DNA of 64,000 nt from positions 9,920,501 to 9,984,500 of the forward strand of contig OX485805.1 in the NCBI GenBank assembly GCA_950295325.1, in the 5' to 3' direction. Position numbers and translations under genes: made by a program. The notes below the pieces were generated by a model. The model worked only from the letters and a program-made list of their open reading frames with translations. It was not told the DNA's origin and did no database searches. Below are positions 1 through 12,019 of this stretch, in pieces (the stretch's first letter is position 1; each line of letters starts with the position of its first letter). Source of the stretch: Polytrichum commune. Lineage: Eukaryota; Streptophyta; Polytrichopsida; Polytrichales; Polytrichaceae.

Positions 1-87
1 TGTTTGTTCGTAAGCTCCCACACTTTCTCTTGATAAGTTTTATTGTCACCATCATTATCTTCATCCCAGTCAAAATCATCGAGGGAT

Positions 88-2549
88 TCATTTTTTATTT
101 TTTTTCTTAGTATGAAGATTTGACGATATGTCCTGATGATGATGAACTTGTTGAGATGGATGATTTTGAGTTGAATGCATTGTGGAATCATCATCAGTAG
201 AAATAAGAGTCTTTCTCTCCAAATCCATTGATTGGTCCTAAAACAAACGAAATAAGTTTCATAAATATTTCTAAAACCAGTAGCAACACATTAGCAATAA
301 CATTACAAAAATAATAGCAATAGCAACAACAATAAGAATAGAATACCAAGAACACAAGGAAGAATGACAAAAATTATTGTAGACACTGCCATTTGTATCT
401 TTTAAATATTGTACGATTAGGGTGGCCGCTCACCCAAAAATTACAAGGGCAGACCCTGTGCGATAACGCACAGGGTCTGTGTGTCCAACTACAGGTCTAC
501 CAAAGTTCGACGCGAGGTTTGGGTCCAACGACCCAAACTGTCCACGCGGTTTCGATCGAGCGACCCAAACCGCCTACAGCCAGTTTGGGTCGAACGACCC
601 AAACTTTCTGCGCAAGGTTTGGGTCGCTCTATCCAAACTAGGCAAACAGTTTGGGTCGTTCGACCCAAACTAGGCAGACATTTTGGGTTGTTCGACCCAA
701 ATCATGCTCACAGTTTGGGTCGTTCGACCCAAATTAGGCACACAGTTTGGATCGTTCGACCCAAACTAGGCAAACAGTTTGGGTCGTTCCAAACTAGGCA
801 AATAGTTTGCGTCGTTCGACCCAAACTGTCCGAAATTTACGCCTGATTATGCGCAATTATCCCGTCATCACGAAAGTGCAAACAAACCTTGTACTGCACC
901 TGTAGATGAGAAAGCTTGCAGCGACGAGCTCAGGTCCGACAGATGAGAGAAAAAAGACTGAATGCTTTGGGGGTGTGGCAATTTATACTACTCGTCCCTG
1001 CAGCCATATTTAGCGTGGCTCTTCGTGGCCCCGCTTAGCCGCTAGAAAGTTGCCAGCGTAGACCCTGTGCGTTAACGCACAGGGTCTACTTGCTCAACTT
1101 TGCGAAGCCTCTAGCTAGGCAAGTAGACCCTGTGCGTTAACGCACAGGGTCCGCGCTAGCAACTTTGAGGCCACTGTGCGTTAGCGCATACACCCTGTGC
1201 GTTAACGCACAAGGCCGAGACATGAATTTTTTTTTTAAGTCTGGAATTCGTACATTTGCCAAAACTTGTAAAATCTAAAAAAAATGCTAATGTGGTCCAA
1301 AATAAAATAAAATAAATGCTATATTATCTAAATCTCCGTAGCTACAAATGCTTCTTATATTTTATTTTGGTTTGAAATCGTTTTCTTTTCTCATTCTTCT
1401 ATCTATTTCCTTGTTTTGGGCCACCTCGTAGATTTTGGGTTTCAGGGCAAAAAAAAAATTATGCTATTTTGTGTCATTTTCTAGCTGCTATAACGTATTG
1501 CATAAATACTTGAGTAGACATATTTCTCATTTCTTGCATTCTAATCCCGTTTTGAATAGTTTTTTTGCTACTACGCTCTAAACATCGATTTAAATTCATA
1601 CAATAGATATTTGTTGTACTTTTAGGCTCTCCTAGTCGTTTTACCTCCTAACTTTTGGCCTTCCTAAGTTGCTATTACAAACCCTGTGCGTTAACGCACA
1701 GGGTTTTAGCTCCCAACTTTTGGCCTCCCTAAGTTGCTTGTTTAAACCTTGTGCGTTAACGTACAGGGTTTTACCTCCCAACTTTTTGCCTCCTAAGTTG
1801 CTCTTACAAACCCTGTGCGTTAACACACAGGGTTTGACCTCCCAACTTTGGCCTTTCTAAGTTGCGCTTACAAACCCTGTGCGTTAACGCATAGGATTTT
1901 TCCTCCCAACTTTGGCCTTCCTAAGTTGCGCTTACAAACCCTGTGCGTTAACGCACCGGGTTTTAGCTCCCAACTTTTGGCCTCCCTAAGTTGCTCATAT
2001 AAACCCTGTGCGTTAACGCACAGGGTTTTACCTCTCAACTTCTCGCCTCCTAAATTGCTCTTATAAACCCTGTGCGTTCTCCTCCTGACTTCTAGCCTTC
2101 CTAAATTTCTGTTATATATCATGTGCATTAACGTATAGGGTTTCTCCTCTCCAATTTATAACGTCTATAAATTACTATTACATGACATGTGAGTGAACGT
2201 ACAAGGTTCTCCGTCCTAACTTACAACTTATGCACTATCAAATTATGTGAACGTTGAACTAACTTACCTTTTTGTTTGTCGTCTTCTTTGAACCCGTCTT
2301 CAATTCGGACTCTGATATACGATCGTTTACATCTTCTTTGCTCTTTGAACCTTCATTATCCTCCATCGCATCAAAATCCAGTGTCTTCACAGTTTCTTCT
2401 ACCGTATTCAACAAGTTTCTTTTCCCTTCCTTATTTGCACTCTTCTTTCCCACATTCAGTCTGAACCTCTTTTTCTCGGAAGTGAAATACAAAGTTTTCC
2501 TACGTCTTCTCTTCGGCCTCACAGGTGTTCTCTCTACATCGTCCACCAT
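88..2549 (-). CDS. Two-exon lysine-rich hypothetical protein
   Basis: I do not recognise the family. Exon 1 runs from an ATG at 2549 to about 2266 and ends AAG before a consensus GTAAGT donor. Exon 2 begins at about 237 after a pyrimidine-rich TTTGTTTTAG acceptor and stops at a TGA at 88-90. Both junctions are phase 0, giving about 145 residues. The protein is highly charged: a basic N-terminal run (RPKRRRRK) that could be a nuclear signal, an acidic Ser/Glu middle, a His/Gln-rich stretch (QQVHHHQ) and a Lys-rich end (TKKKNKK). No enzyme motif is visible. The 2-kb intron is filled by palindrome families A and B. The upstream ATG and the gene itself are predicted from splice signals only; exon 1 could extend further 5'. 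Confidence 0.45.
452..1215. repeat. Palindrome family B, dispersed copies
   Basis: Perfect palindromes with arms CCCTGTGCGT and ACGCACAGGG around a TA centre (GTTAAC at the middle). Clean copies are at 1062-1085 and 1127-1150. Variant copies lie at about 452-475 (centre GATAAC-like) and 1193-1213. The 1062 and 1127 copies are palindromic over 24-26 bp. They sit in the same intron as family A and the tandem family B array downstream. Confidence 0.88.
517..826. repeat. Palindrome family A cluster
   Basis: About nine copies of a 22-bp inverted repeat with arms GTTTGGGTCG and CGACCCAAAC around a variable 2-nt centre (TT, AA and others). Copies are spaced 30-45 bp with short related spacers such as AGGCAAACA. 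Several copies are degenerate or lack one arm (for example at 780-800). All lie in the intron of the lysine-rich gene. Open frames across the cluster only reflect the repeat, which encodes FGSxDPN-like peptides on either strand. Confidence 0.9.
1636..2130. repeat. Palindrome family B tandem array
   Basis: Seven to eight tandem monomers of about 64 bp, each with one family B palindrome (first clean copy at 1681-1704) and a conserved spacer containing CTCCCAACTT and CTAAGTTGC. The right-hand monomers decay: the copy near 2070 has lost its second arm and the one near 2119 is diverged. Antisense and sense frames through the array are repeat-derived and not called. Confidence 0.88.
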
Positions 2550-3054
2550 CGTTGGTGTCTATGATATGTTTTCTATCAGGTACTATCATTTATTCTTCCA
2601 ATGTATCTATCTCATAAAATCCGGCGTATATTACGATCACATGTTATAATTGGCGTTCAATAAACGAGATATTTCGACGCGTTTGTCAATATGTGTTTAT
2701 TTTTGTTATATCCGCCAAAATTTTCTGACACCTACTTTGTTCTATTCATAATGATCAATAATTTATTTTTCCAACCAATTTTAATTCTTTCTACATCTAC
2801 GTCAGTCCACACATATATATTCTTAATTTCTACCAATACTTTTAGTATTTGACGCCATTTTGTGTATATCATGCTCGTAAATATTCTCTGACTATTATTG
2901 TATTATGTCCACTTCTGGAGTATTAGATTTTATGTATCACACGCTTTCATCTCCATCCATTATTATATCACACGTTTTCATTTCCATTCATTTCCTCACA
3001 CAACTCTATACAAAAGCAACATTCATCCCAATTTTTGTGATGTGTCGCTAATAA
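2550..3054. other. AT-rich interval without recognised feature
   Basis: No ORF with recognisable homology and no clear repeat. It is AT-rich sequence 5' of the lysine-rich gene and may hold its promoter. No convincing TATA box or start site could be assigned. Confidence 0.5.
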
Positions 3055-3640
3055 TGTGAGCCCAAAATTGATGCCCACATTGGTTGTTAACACTTGTAAA
3101 ACATTACAAGTGGTGTTTTGGTGATTTATGATTATTCACAAAAATATAAAAAGAGTGAAGCTTGAAGAAAAACTTAGTTTGAAGCATTAGGCTTTTGTGG
3201 AGTGGATTTAAGTAGGAGAAGGACAAACCTTGGTAAAGTGTGGTAGGTAGAAAGCCAAGGTTAGTTAAATGTTTGAATTATGATCCTTGTTGATCATTTG
3301 AGGGAGGAAGGCTTAGGAGATAGGATAAGAGCCTACAAAGTAGGAGGAAATCTCGAGGGCTTATCGTGAGCCTTGAGGGTGCTCACCCCCTCAAACTCAC
3401 TATATAATCCCTCATTCTTCCCTCACTCATCCTCTCTTTCCTTCGTGCTCCTTGGCACTCCACGTGTTATAAATGTGGGTGCGTGGGAAGCAAGATAGGA
3501 GCACGTGTGTGTGCATGGATGTAAGGTTAGGAGCCAAGGCTAGTTGGCCTTGAAGAGGGCTTGACCTCTTATTAGTAATAGTTGGGCGTGAATGATTTAA
3601 AGTTTAATTTATGGCTTTGTTTGAATACTTGGATTTACAT
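3055..3640 (+). mobile_element. Truncated, diverged LTR of the 49.8-60.3 kb family
   Basis: It starts TGTGAGCCCAAAA exactly like the terminus of the full LTRs read on the minus strand. It then follows them through conserved blocks: the GGTAGGTAGAAAGCCAAGG block, TTGTTGATCATTTG, GGGTGCTCACCCCCTC and a TATATAAT promoter-like stretch at about 3402-3410. The far LTR end (CGCTTAAGGG...GGCCTCA) is absent, so it is 3'-truncated. Many substitutions and indels make it older than the retrotransposon at 49.8 kb. Confidence 0.8.
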
Positions 3641-3706
3641 TGATTAGCCTTATACTTATGCGGATGTGCAAAGTCTCTTATTGAAGCATTTAGTTTTGTT
3701 GGACTT

Positions 3707-3960
3707 CATATGAATTTTTGAGAGCCAAAAAACCGAGACTATGTCCAAAGTTCCAAAAACTAGTGAAAAAATGTAGGTTCAAAGGGAACAGCGTAGAATT
3801 GCGACCATATACTTTGTGGCAGTAAAAATATTATTGCATATTAATGTAGAGGACTTCATTACCTATCCATGGATACCAAGAACTCATTTTTTGGACTTCA
3901 TATGAATTTTTGAGAGCCAAAAAACCGAGACTATGTCCAAACTTCCAAACTTCCAAACTT
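3707..3960. repeat. Direct repeat pair
   Basis: About 47-50 bp beginning GGACTTCATATGAATTTTTG at about 3709 recurs at about 3893, separated by roughly 135 bp of unrelated sequence. The second copy is followed by a short CTTCCAAA tandem repeat. Function unknown. Confidence 0.7.
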
Positions 3961-3965
3961 CGAGA

Positions 3966-4409
3966 TTAAGGAGTGTAAGAAGACATAGTATAGACTTGGG
4001 TAAGTTGCGTATATTCCAACGATAGATTGGAATCATACATTGTGTTACAAAGAGAGAAATCTCTACATGTCATTATAAACTTCTCCATTCGGGCTAGGAC
4101 GAAATTGAAGGGTGGAGGCTTTTTGGTGACAATGGTCTTTTGATTTTCTATGGCTACCATTAGAGCTCATGGATCTTTTGTTCCCTTCATCTTGCCACTC
4201 CAAGATGATGGTCATGTGAGTGTTTCAGAGGATTTATTTAGTTTGAGATTCAACCTCCAGATAGGAACCATGTATTTAGAGTATGAGATGTACTCTGCAG
4301 ATGGAGAGGTGTATGAAACGATTTTGGTTCCAAAAAATAGAACTGATGTTGGTTTATATGGATCTTAGGACCTGGTTCATTTAGGGTGATAGGACTTTTT
4401 GAGTCTAAG
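3966..4409. other. 5' flank of the first MULE-like copy
   Basis: It contains a 72-codon open frame (4150-4368, ATG MATIRAHGSF...) just upstream of the transposase frame but not in frame with it. It may be a remnant first exon or leader. No terminal inverted repeat was recognised. Confidence 0.35.
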
Positions 4410-7400
4410 ATGCAAGCTTCAACTGTCATTTTGACAAACGAATCCGGTTCATCCACAGTTCAAATTCCCTCTATCGCACCTGTTAAGGTAGAACCCCTTG
4501 ATGATAGTGTGTTTGTGCTATCAGATTCAGAAGATGACATTTGTACATCTGTTGATCTTTCAAACACATCGCCATTTCCATTTAGAAGTGTTCATTCTAC
4601 TCCTTCCCAACTTCCTATACATGTAGCCAAATTCCCTTGCGGTCTTATGTACAAGAAGGTGGTTTCCCAAATCTCACCTTCTCAACGTCCTCCACTACAC
4701 CCTTCACCTTCATCTACATGGTTGACTATGGTTGATGCCTTGAAGCTGACAAAGTCAAGAAAAAAATCAAAGTCCGATCTTGCATCCATTGATTTTGACA
4801 GTATAGATGTTCGTGCAGTCAAGTACTTACCATCTTCTTTTAATGGTGATGTTTTGTTTCTCTTGCCTCCTGTGGCACTCAAAGCTCCAAGTACGTATGG
4901 TCGCTCAATGGACGGCATGGACAAGATGTGTGACGGTCACCCTTGGTGCACCACCAAAACCACGAATATCCAAAATGACTTTGGACTATTCTTCCGGCGC
5001 TCTAATTGTGCTGGTCATCTCCAATGTCATAATGACTACTGTGATTACATGAATCGCAATGGGGGCCTCTGGAACAACACTGAATGGGCCGGTTCAACTA
5101 CTATCCCATTTGTTGTGGGTGTTGTTCCTCCTACTAAGTCCACTGTCGAGTGTAAGGTTTGTCGTTCCACACCTGTGTGCATTGCTTTGTGTAATGCTCG
5201 AATCATATACATCCACTCCATATCCGTTGGAATATCCAGGGTTTGCATTCATCTTGGTGTACATGATCACCCTTTGGCCAATGGCACATGCCGTGAATCA
5301 TTGGACATGACATACCAATGCGTTGCAAATGAAGTATTGAAAACACCCACAGCAAAAAATTCAGCCATAGTTATGGCGGCGAGCAAACAATTCTTGGCCG
5401 ATTACCTTCTCAAATCTCTCGCAAATGTCGAAGGCCATCACTTGGTTGGTTCATCCCTAGAGGTCGTCATGGACTAATTCAGCACTCTTGCGTCTCCAAA
5501 TTGTCGTAACTTTGTATTTGGATCAAAGAATTTTTTGTGTAGTGGAATGAGAATTATAGATAGTATTATGGCGTTCAAAGACCACTCTGCTTTCAAATTC
5601 GTCCATGGTAGTCAAAGGACAAAGTGTTTGTTTTCAAGATGTCTGTAGACCTTCTAGGTAGTGGTGTGGAGCTTGTGAAGAGGATGCAAGTCGGTGGGGA
5701 TATGGAGAATTCATGGATTATGTTTGACCATGTCAAACGTTTGAAGGACTGGACGACCATGGCTTGCCATCTGTACGACAGTCGATACTGTAAAGTGTTG
5801 ACTATTGCGTGTTGTGACATGCAATTTGAAGATGGTGCAGCACAAATTCTCTTTTGAGAAAATTTGAATGTTGTCATGGCAAAAAATGGTGTACCAAACG
5901 TAAACTTCAAAGGGTTTATGACTGATAGTGCTCAAGCTAATTGGAATGCGGTGAGGGCGATTTACGGGGATGGTGATCCAAGTCTACCCATGGTTGCATG
6001 TGAGCGTACATGTCTTTTCCATTGGTCCGCAAGCTTGGATAAGATGACCCAAAAGTATATCAAACCATCCTTGCAATTTCAACACAAACAAATATGCAAG
6101 GATTACAAAGACGCGAAAACAATGGACGACGCTGAGACCAAGTACCATATGATTCGTTCTTGGTGGTTGTCATCTAAAGCTGCCCCCGTAGAAGGCATCC
6201 TTGGCCTTTCAAAGTGGTTGGGATTTTGGCACTTTCGTTACAGACAATGGGGTGGCCATATGCTACTTGTAAGTACATATCAAACTTCATTATTCAATGT
6301 AATATATCTTATGTTTTTCTTATCTTTGTCTTTCTGTGTTGTTCATAGGATATGACAATAGAAGAGCGTGCGAGAATGCCAACATGCAACCTTGCAGAGA
6401 CTGTACACAACAAACAACAAATAGTTTGGGTCGTTCGACCCAAACCTTGTAGGCAATTTGGGTCGTTCGACCCAAACGTGGCAGCCATTTTGGGTCGAAC
6501 GACCCAAACCTAGATATATAATCTATCTTATGTTTGTTTTATCCTTGTATTTGTGTGTTGTTCATAGGATATGACAATAGAAGAGCGTGCGGAAATGCCA
6601 ACATGCAACCTTGAAGAGACTGTACACAACAAATGGCTCCAACTGTCCGGCAACAAGATGACTTGTTTATATGAAGCTACAGTGGACGACATGATCCGTG
6701 CCTTCATGCAAATTGCAAATTACCGGACATGGTTGAAAAGGGGGTCTGATGGTAAAGGTCCTGATTCGGCATCCTTGAAACTCAAAGCAGCTGCCAGGTG
6801 TGGAGATCCAAAAATGTTGGCCGATGCCATGAAGTCTTATCTAGGGGCAGAAGACGTCAACACTACAAATTGTGCATTGGAAGGGTCAGAGCTCTTTGGT
6901 TCCACCAAACGCAAACTCAACCTACCACCGGGTGCTAATTGTGACTCTCATCGACCCGACAAAGTGAACTATTCCATTCCTCGTCCCAACACCCGAGCAA
7001 CTCGTCAACGCATAGAGGAATCGTTGAGTTCTGCAATTCATGGTGTGGCTCATACTACATCCGTGTTAGAGACAGATTGTCTTGCTTCCAAGTGGCACAT
7101 TGCAAGATTACCACCCAACTCAGCCAAACGATGTTGGGCACTGCAGGCCATCACAGGGACTATGTGCAATGCCAAAGTCGGGACTGGGAAACATGGCACA
7201 CCTGCTCCAACATACAAAGGGCTCAGGAAGGAATTTCGCTCTCCCAACAATGTGGAGTATGAATTTTGGTTTTGCCTTGACGACATCAAACTTTATGTGA
7301 GTGGCAGTAAGAAGAAATATGTGTTGGACTGGCCTATAGTACCCAACACGTGGCCGGTGAAGATAGGTACCAATCTATCGCGAGAGGAGGTTTTGGCACT

Positions 7401-7934
7401 TGAAGATGCTGGATTTCAACTACAACAGAGGGAGGCATTGTCCCCTCGTCGTAGGCTTCAACAATCGCAACTCTCCCCATCCCTCGCTCGCATTTTTCTA
7501 TGCCACCAAACCCGGACGCCCACCCTACATTTAGGTTTGGGAAGACAGTGCGTCGTAATCCAACAGCACCGCTAGCGGATCACAAAAATAAATGGGAGAG
7601 TGCCGGGCTCATGGAGGGTTACTATGTGGTTGGGGTCACTGCCATTCCATATCCGGGCTTTGGAGTGATAATCAACATTGTCTCCAAGCACGATATCACA
7701 TATCATGTCACAATTGGCGACATCCCGCATTGCACATGCCCGGATTTCACAAAAATGTCCTCTCATGCATTGGGAAAGAAAGGTAAATGGGTGTATTGTA
7801 AACATCTTTATTATGTGTTTAGATTTTTGTGCAAGGTGGATTACGAGAGTGACAAGTTCATTCATGCACCTACATATACCTATAACGAGGTCATGCGACT
7901 ACTTGAACTTGCTGGTATTGTAGAGTGTGAGTAG
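4410..7934 (+). pseudogene. MULE-like transposase with SWIM zinc finger, copy 1 (disrupted)
   Basis: Homologous along its length to the minus-strand gene at 30.7-34.0 kb. The first ATG of the homologous frame is at 4410. Order of parts: N-terminal VKVEP followed by VFVLSDSEDD; a Cys/His-rich region (MDGMDKMCDGH, CHNDYCDYM); a MULE-type core with FMTDSAQANW (candidate catalytic Asp), then ERTCLFHW (the C-x2-H motif usual between MULE catalytic Asps and Glu); and a C-terminal SWIM finger CTCPDF...CKHLYY. Lesions: TAA at 5475-5477, a frameshift near 5600-5624, TGA at 5855-5857 where copy 2 has Trp, and a frameshift near 7490. An intron starts with GTAAGT at 6269; its acceptor region is duplicated around family A palindromes. 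The protein would have been roughly 1,050-1,100 residues. DNA binding and transposition are inferred from the family; this copy cannot make the whole protein. Confidence 0.75.
6301..6633 (+). repeat. 113-bp direct duplication flanking three family A palindromes
   Basis: The intron end and following exon start (6301-6413) recur at about 6515-6633 with roughly 90% identity, including the TTCATAG acceptor and the exon start for DMTIEERA. Between them lie three family A palindromes at 6424-6445, 6456-6477 and 6488-6509, with centres TT, TT and AA. Only the second acceptor leads into the intact downstream reading frame. Confidence 0.88.
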
Positions 7935-8610
7935 TATTGCAAATGGTCTATTAAGTACCATATATTTGAATGTCAAAATATGACATGTTTTGGTTTGGAT
8001 TTTTATAATAAAAATCAGCAATGGGCTGGAAGTATTTCAAATGATTCAGTACGACCCAACCGTGAGCAGTTTGATTGATTGACATGGATAAATAATAACA
8101 AGTTTCTAAAAATAAAAAATAATTGATAAGATTCTACGCACATCCGCGTAGTAACGTCTTCTTGGTATCCGCCTATAGATTATTCCTACTTTATCACTAG
8201 CTCAATTTGGGATAGCACCAGTCAATGTAACCAACCGGATTTGAACCCGGGTTGATACAGACCTAATACCAGTCTCTTACACAACTCGCATCCACAGGCG
8301 GATGTCTCAAAACCTAGTAGTTACCTACATATTGACTATTTCTAATATCTAATTTCCTTTCATTTGTAGATTTTGGGCCTTAATTCAACCCGTGAGCAGT
8401 TTGAGTGGCTCACAATTATGGCACCTACATGTACGTATAATGAGGTTATGCACCTACTTGAACTTGCTGGTGTTGTGGAATGTGAGTAGTTGTGCAAGTG
8501 TTGGTTGTAACTACATGTATAAGGATGTCAATAAATGACATGTATTGGTTTGGATTATTATAATAAAAATCAGCAATGAATTGAAAGTGTTTTAAATGAT
8601 CCATGGAAAT
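7935..8610. repeat. Duplicated MULE 3' end with a tRNA-derived SINE candidate between
   Basis: 8395-8610 repeats the last coding bases and 3' flank of the first MULE copy (7865-8060). Shared landmarks are CACCTACATNTAC, CTACTTGAACTTGCTGGT, GAGTAGT and AATAAAAATCAGCAATG. Identity is about 80%, so this is an old duplicate or the end of another copy. Both copies keep a stop at the same place and an AATAAA-like polyadenylation signal (about 8005 and 8560). Confidence 0.7.
8120..8310 (-). mobile_element. Possible tRNA-derived SINE
   Basis: On the minus strand there is a good pol III B box, GGTTCAAATCC (about 8231-8241), in a CCCGGGTTCAAATCCGG context like a tRNA T-arm. An A-box-like GCGAGTTGTGTAAGAG lies about 40 bp upstream. 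After the tRNA-like head comes an unrelated body and an A/T-rich tail near 8110-8125. The acceptor stem does not pair as in a functional tRNA, so I do not call a tRNA gene. Target duplications were not identified. Confidence 0.4.
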
Positions 8611-8737
8611 AGGGCCCTTTCACTTGTGCTTCATTTAAAATATTGGCAATTTACAATTAAAAATATGCAATTAATTTGTCAAAATTTTGGTTGTGTACCC
8701 TAAACCCGTGTGTCTTTACTAAATTTGGAATCATTGC

Positions 8738-8825
8738 TCATATGTTACTGCTCATTGCTCATATGTTACTGCTCATTGCTCATGTGTTACTGCTCACCGC
8801 TCACCGCTCACTGCTCATCGCTCAT
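8738..8825. repeat. Short tandem repeat (GCTCATTGCTCATATGTTACT)
   Basis: Three copies of a roughly 22-bp unit followed by a run of GCTCACC/GCTCACT/GCTCATC heptamer-like units. Simple tandem repeat. Confidence 0.85.
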
Positions 8826-10183
8826 AAGATAGCTTCCCTCAGGTAGATGAGGCCAATTCGGTTAGCTTTCTTAATCGGACACCTATTTTTGGCTCCTAAT
8901 CGGCATTACAATCGCTCTAGTTCGGTGGGTGAGTAATACATGTTGATTAAGTTGTCACCTTGATGGTATTTGAGCTAGTCATCTTTGCGAAAATCAAACT
9001 ACAACCATCATCCTCCATAATTAGGAGTGCTATCCACCAAGCTATGATATGCTTGATTTTTGTGAGTGAGGTGGGCAAATTAGGAGGTGGCAACTTGGAC
9101 AAATTAGGAAGCAGTATGTGGTTGTGAGGTGCCAAACAACTTGTATTGTGGGTTTTTTATGATGAAAAGCTAGTTTGGCAACATTTTATCTTACCCATGA
9201 CCACTTTAGAGACATGATACAATCAATATTGGCATTAAACTTGGTCTTCATTGACAAATGACCCATGTAGAATTTGCTACTAATGTCATCCACTTACACA
9301 ACATTGAATGATGGAATAGTTTCCCCCTATAACACCAAAATGGAAGCATAGTACCTTTGATTTTAGAACCTAGATCAAGACCTTCCTCAACTCCACTTTC
9401 AACAATTTCAAATTCTTTCGTCCTCATTCACAATTGCTAACATGCTCAAACTTCTAATGCTCAAATCCATTGGTTTGATGATTCCACATTGATGGAGGTG
9501 TCCACATTAGCTTCATCTACCTTAACCAAAATTGTGCGTCATCGCAATATGTTTAAAGCCTCTCCACCACACCCCTACTCCATTGCCCAAACCTACCCAT
9601 ATTACCATGGTAGGTTCAAACACATGACATGTCAATATGGAACTCTCATTTTTTGCCACATTTTCTTCTGGTTGGATGTGAGACCCATTTATTATATTTG
9701 AGAAAATCATTTTACTTTAATTTATTGGACACCACTAGAAAATGAATTGTAATCCTAGAGATAAGCATGAAACCCTAGCTTGACCCTCGTTTCTAGTATT
9801 TTTGTATCCATGACTAGCCAAGATTTATACCTCGCAACTTGGAATGCATCGTCACTTAACACGGCCATGCCTTCCATCCAAGACCTTGTTACAAACACAC
9901 AAACATCCCCAACAATCATCTTTATACAAAAAGCCAAATAAACAAACACTAAATCCATGAAACATAAACAAAGATTATTTCCACATCATAAATTATTTTA
10001 AAACAATACATATGATATCACATGGATCATGCATCAAAAATGACATACAAAGGCCATAAAGGAGGTCTACTTGCACAAACTCACAACAATTATACATTCC
10101 TTGGTAATATTTCCAAAATACCCAGTCTAGCCAACATACCACCATTTCTCCACATAATCTGAATTGCGAACCAACCATTTCAA

Positions 10184-10259
<76 letters not shown>

Positions 10260-11989
10260 ACCATCACATAAGGAAGACCTACCCCTCATATCTATCATAC
10301 AAATCACCATAATATATTAAAAAAGTACTCACCTTGATCACACATCTATATGAAAAGGAAACTTCAATTGCGATATAACTTCAAATGATAGACAAAATGA
10401 CCAACACACACCACCACAAATTGAAGATTACCAATGGAGAACATTCATAGAAAAATTTGAACTTTTATACATCCCAACAAATGCGAATATCTCAAGGCAA
10501 GGTGGACATAGCTACACACGAAATGCCTAATTGATGGTTTCTTCATCAAAACTTCCACTATGTGTTAGCCACAAACATCAATACTAACCTCAATTTAGAC
10601 CACATGCCAATACACCTCTACATCCCACCAAACACATTGCTTGCAAGGACAACCCCCCACCACCCGACCCTAAACCCTAAAATATTCAATCACGTACCAA
10701 AAAAATCCTTGAAACCTTCCACATACAATTCTTTGATGCAAATTCGACACCCATAAATGAATATCACAACAATTAAAAAACGATGATGACCTCACATTAG
10801 AACAATGGCAAATAACATATCCATCCTTAGACTCTATTGTTTACAACATTTTAGCCACAGTCCAAGAAACATGCAGAGCACCCCAAAACATAATAGCCAA
10901 CAAGGTGGATATACTTGGAGAATACACCTCACAACATGCTACATAATTATGAAAACTATATATATAATACAAAATATCCAAAATTGGATAAGCCATCCCA
11001 TACTACAAAAAATATGTACACATATCCAAACAATCATACCACCACCCCCAATTATTGTTGAAGGTAGAACATTAGATTGCTCGTAGTCGATAGAAATGTA
11101 ATACAAGAAGGAATAAGGTTGTTGTAGAAGGTAGAGCTTTAGATTGCTCGTAGTCATTAGTAATGTAATGGAATAGGCATGAGAAACAATAAGGTTAGAA
11201 TAAGGCTACAACGCTAGTCCGAGAGGGATAAGAGTTATCCCATATTGTTTGTATGAATCAAGGGAAAAAAGAAAAGCAATAAAAGGCAAAGCAAGGAGAG
11301 CATGAGACAAATTATATACCAACAACTATACAATAAAAGCCCTTAAAAACAATGAGGTACTCCCACTAGATTGCCTAAAACAAAGACACAATAATATACT
11401 CACAAACCTATAAGATATTGCAAAATAAATCCATGTGCAACAATCAATTAGCAGTAGACTAACGGTCCCAACATGTCACTACCAACCTGACCACCCATAA
11501 CACTGCATTTGTGGTGTCAAACAATACCCACGGCACAATTTGGAAGGATATGCCACAAAGAAAAGAGGGAACCCACTAACCCCACTCCATACTTGCCTCG
11601 ACTAAACAACATACGATATTTGCCTCAAAATCCAGCCAATTTTAACTCTATGACCAGACAAAATCCCTAACTCCATATTAAAAACATGCCACCTTGTTTT
11701 CATAAACTCCCTCTTTTATTCTTCACACATCGTTATAAACTAGATTAAATTTCCACATGTTGGAAAACAAGGCACACCGTACTTCTATAGAAGAAGGATA
11801 ACTCTTATTACCTCACCAACCATAAGCCAATAGCCCTCGCTAACACAATATACAGACTATTCACTAGCACAATTACTAGGATTTTCTCTACCTATGACGA
11901 ACGGCACCACATCCTACATGATAGCCTAGAAGGGTTAAGAGCGGCAAAATGCACATCAAACCAATTACAAACCCAAATAAGGGCATTGG
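8826..11989. other. Long interval without recognisable genes
   Basis: AT-rich, with only short open frames that show no recognisable motif. It holds one dinucleotide microsatellite (separate entry), a single CCCTAAACCCTAAA-like stretch at about 10668-10681 and a 40-bp direct repeat (TTAGATTGCTCGTAGTC at about 11069 and 11139). Nothing else supported. Confidence 0.6.
10186..10256. repeat. Compound (TA)n(GA)n microsatellite
   Basis: About 14 TA units followed directly by about 19 GA units. The open minus-strand frame across it (Tyr/Ile then Ser/Leu runs) is an artefact. Confidence 0.97.
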
Positions 11990-12019
11990 AAGATGCTAGA
12001 TTCACAAACATGTTCTGCT

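Noticed and set aside
393-846. Open frames encoding FGSNDPN/FGSFDPN repeats
   Set aside because: Family A palindromes read through in all frames; they lie in an intron.
8221-8310. Functional tRNA gene
   Set aside because: The B box is good but the acceptor and anticodon stems do not form; a SINE head explains it better.
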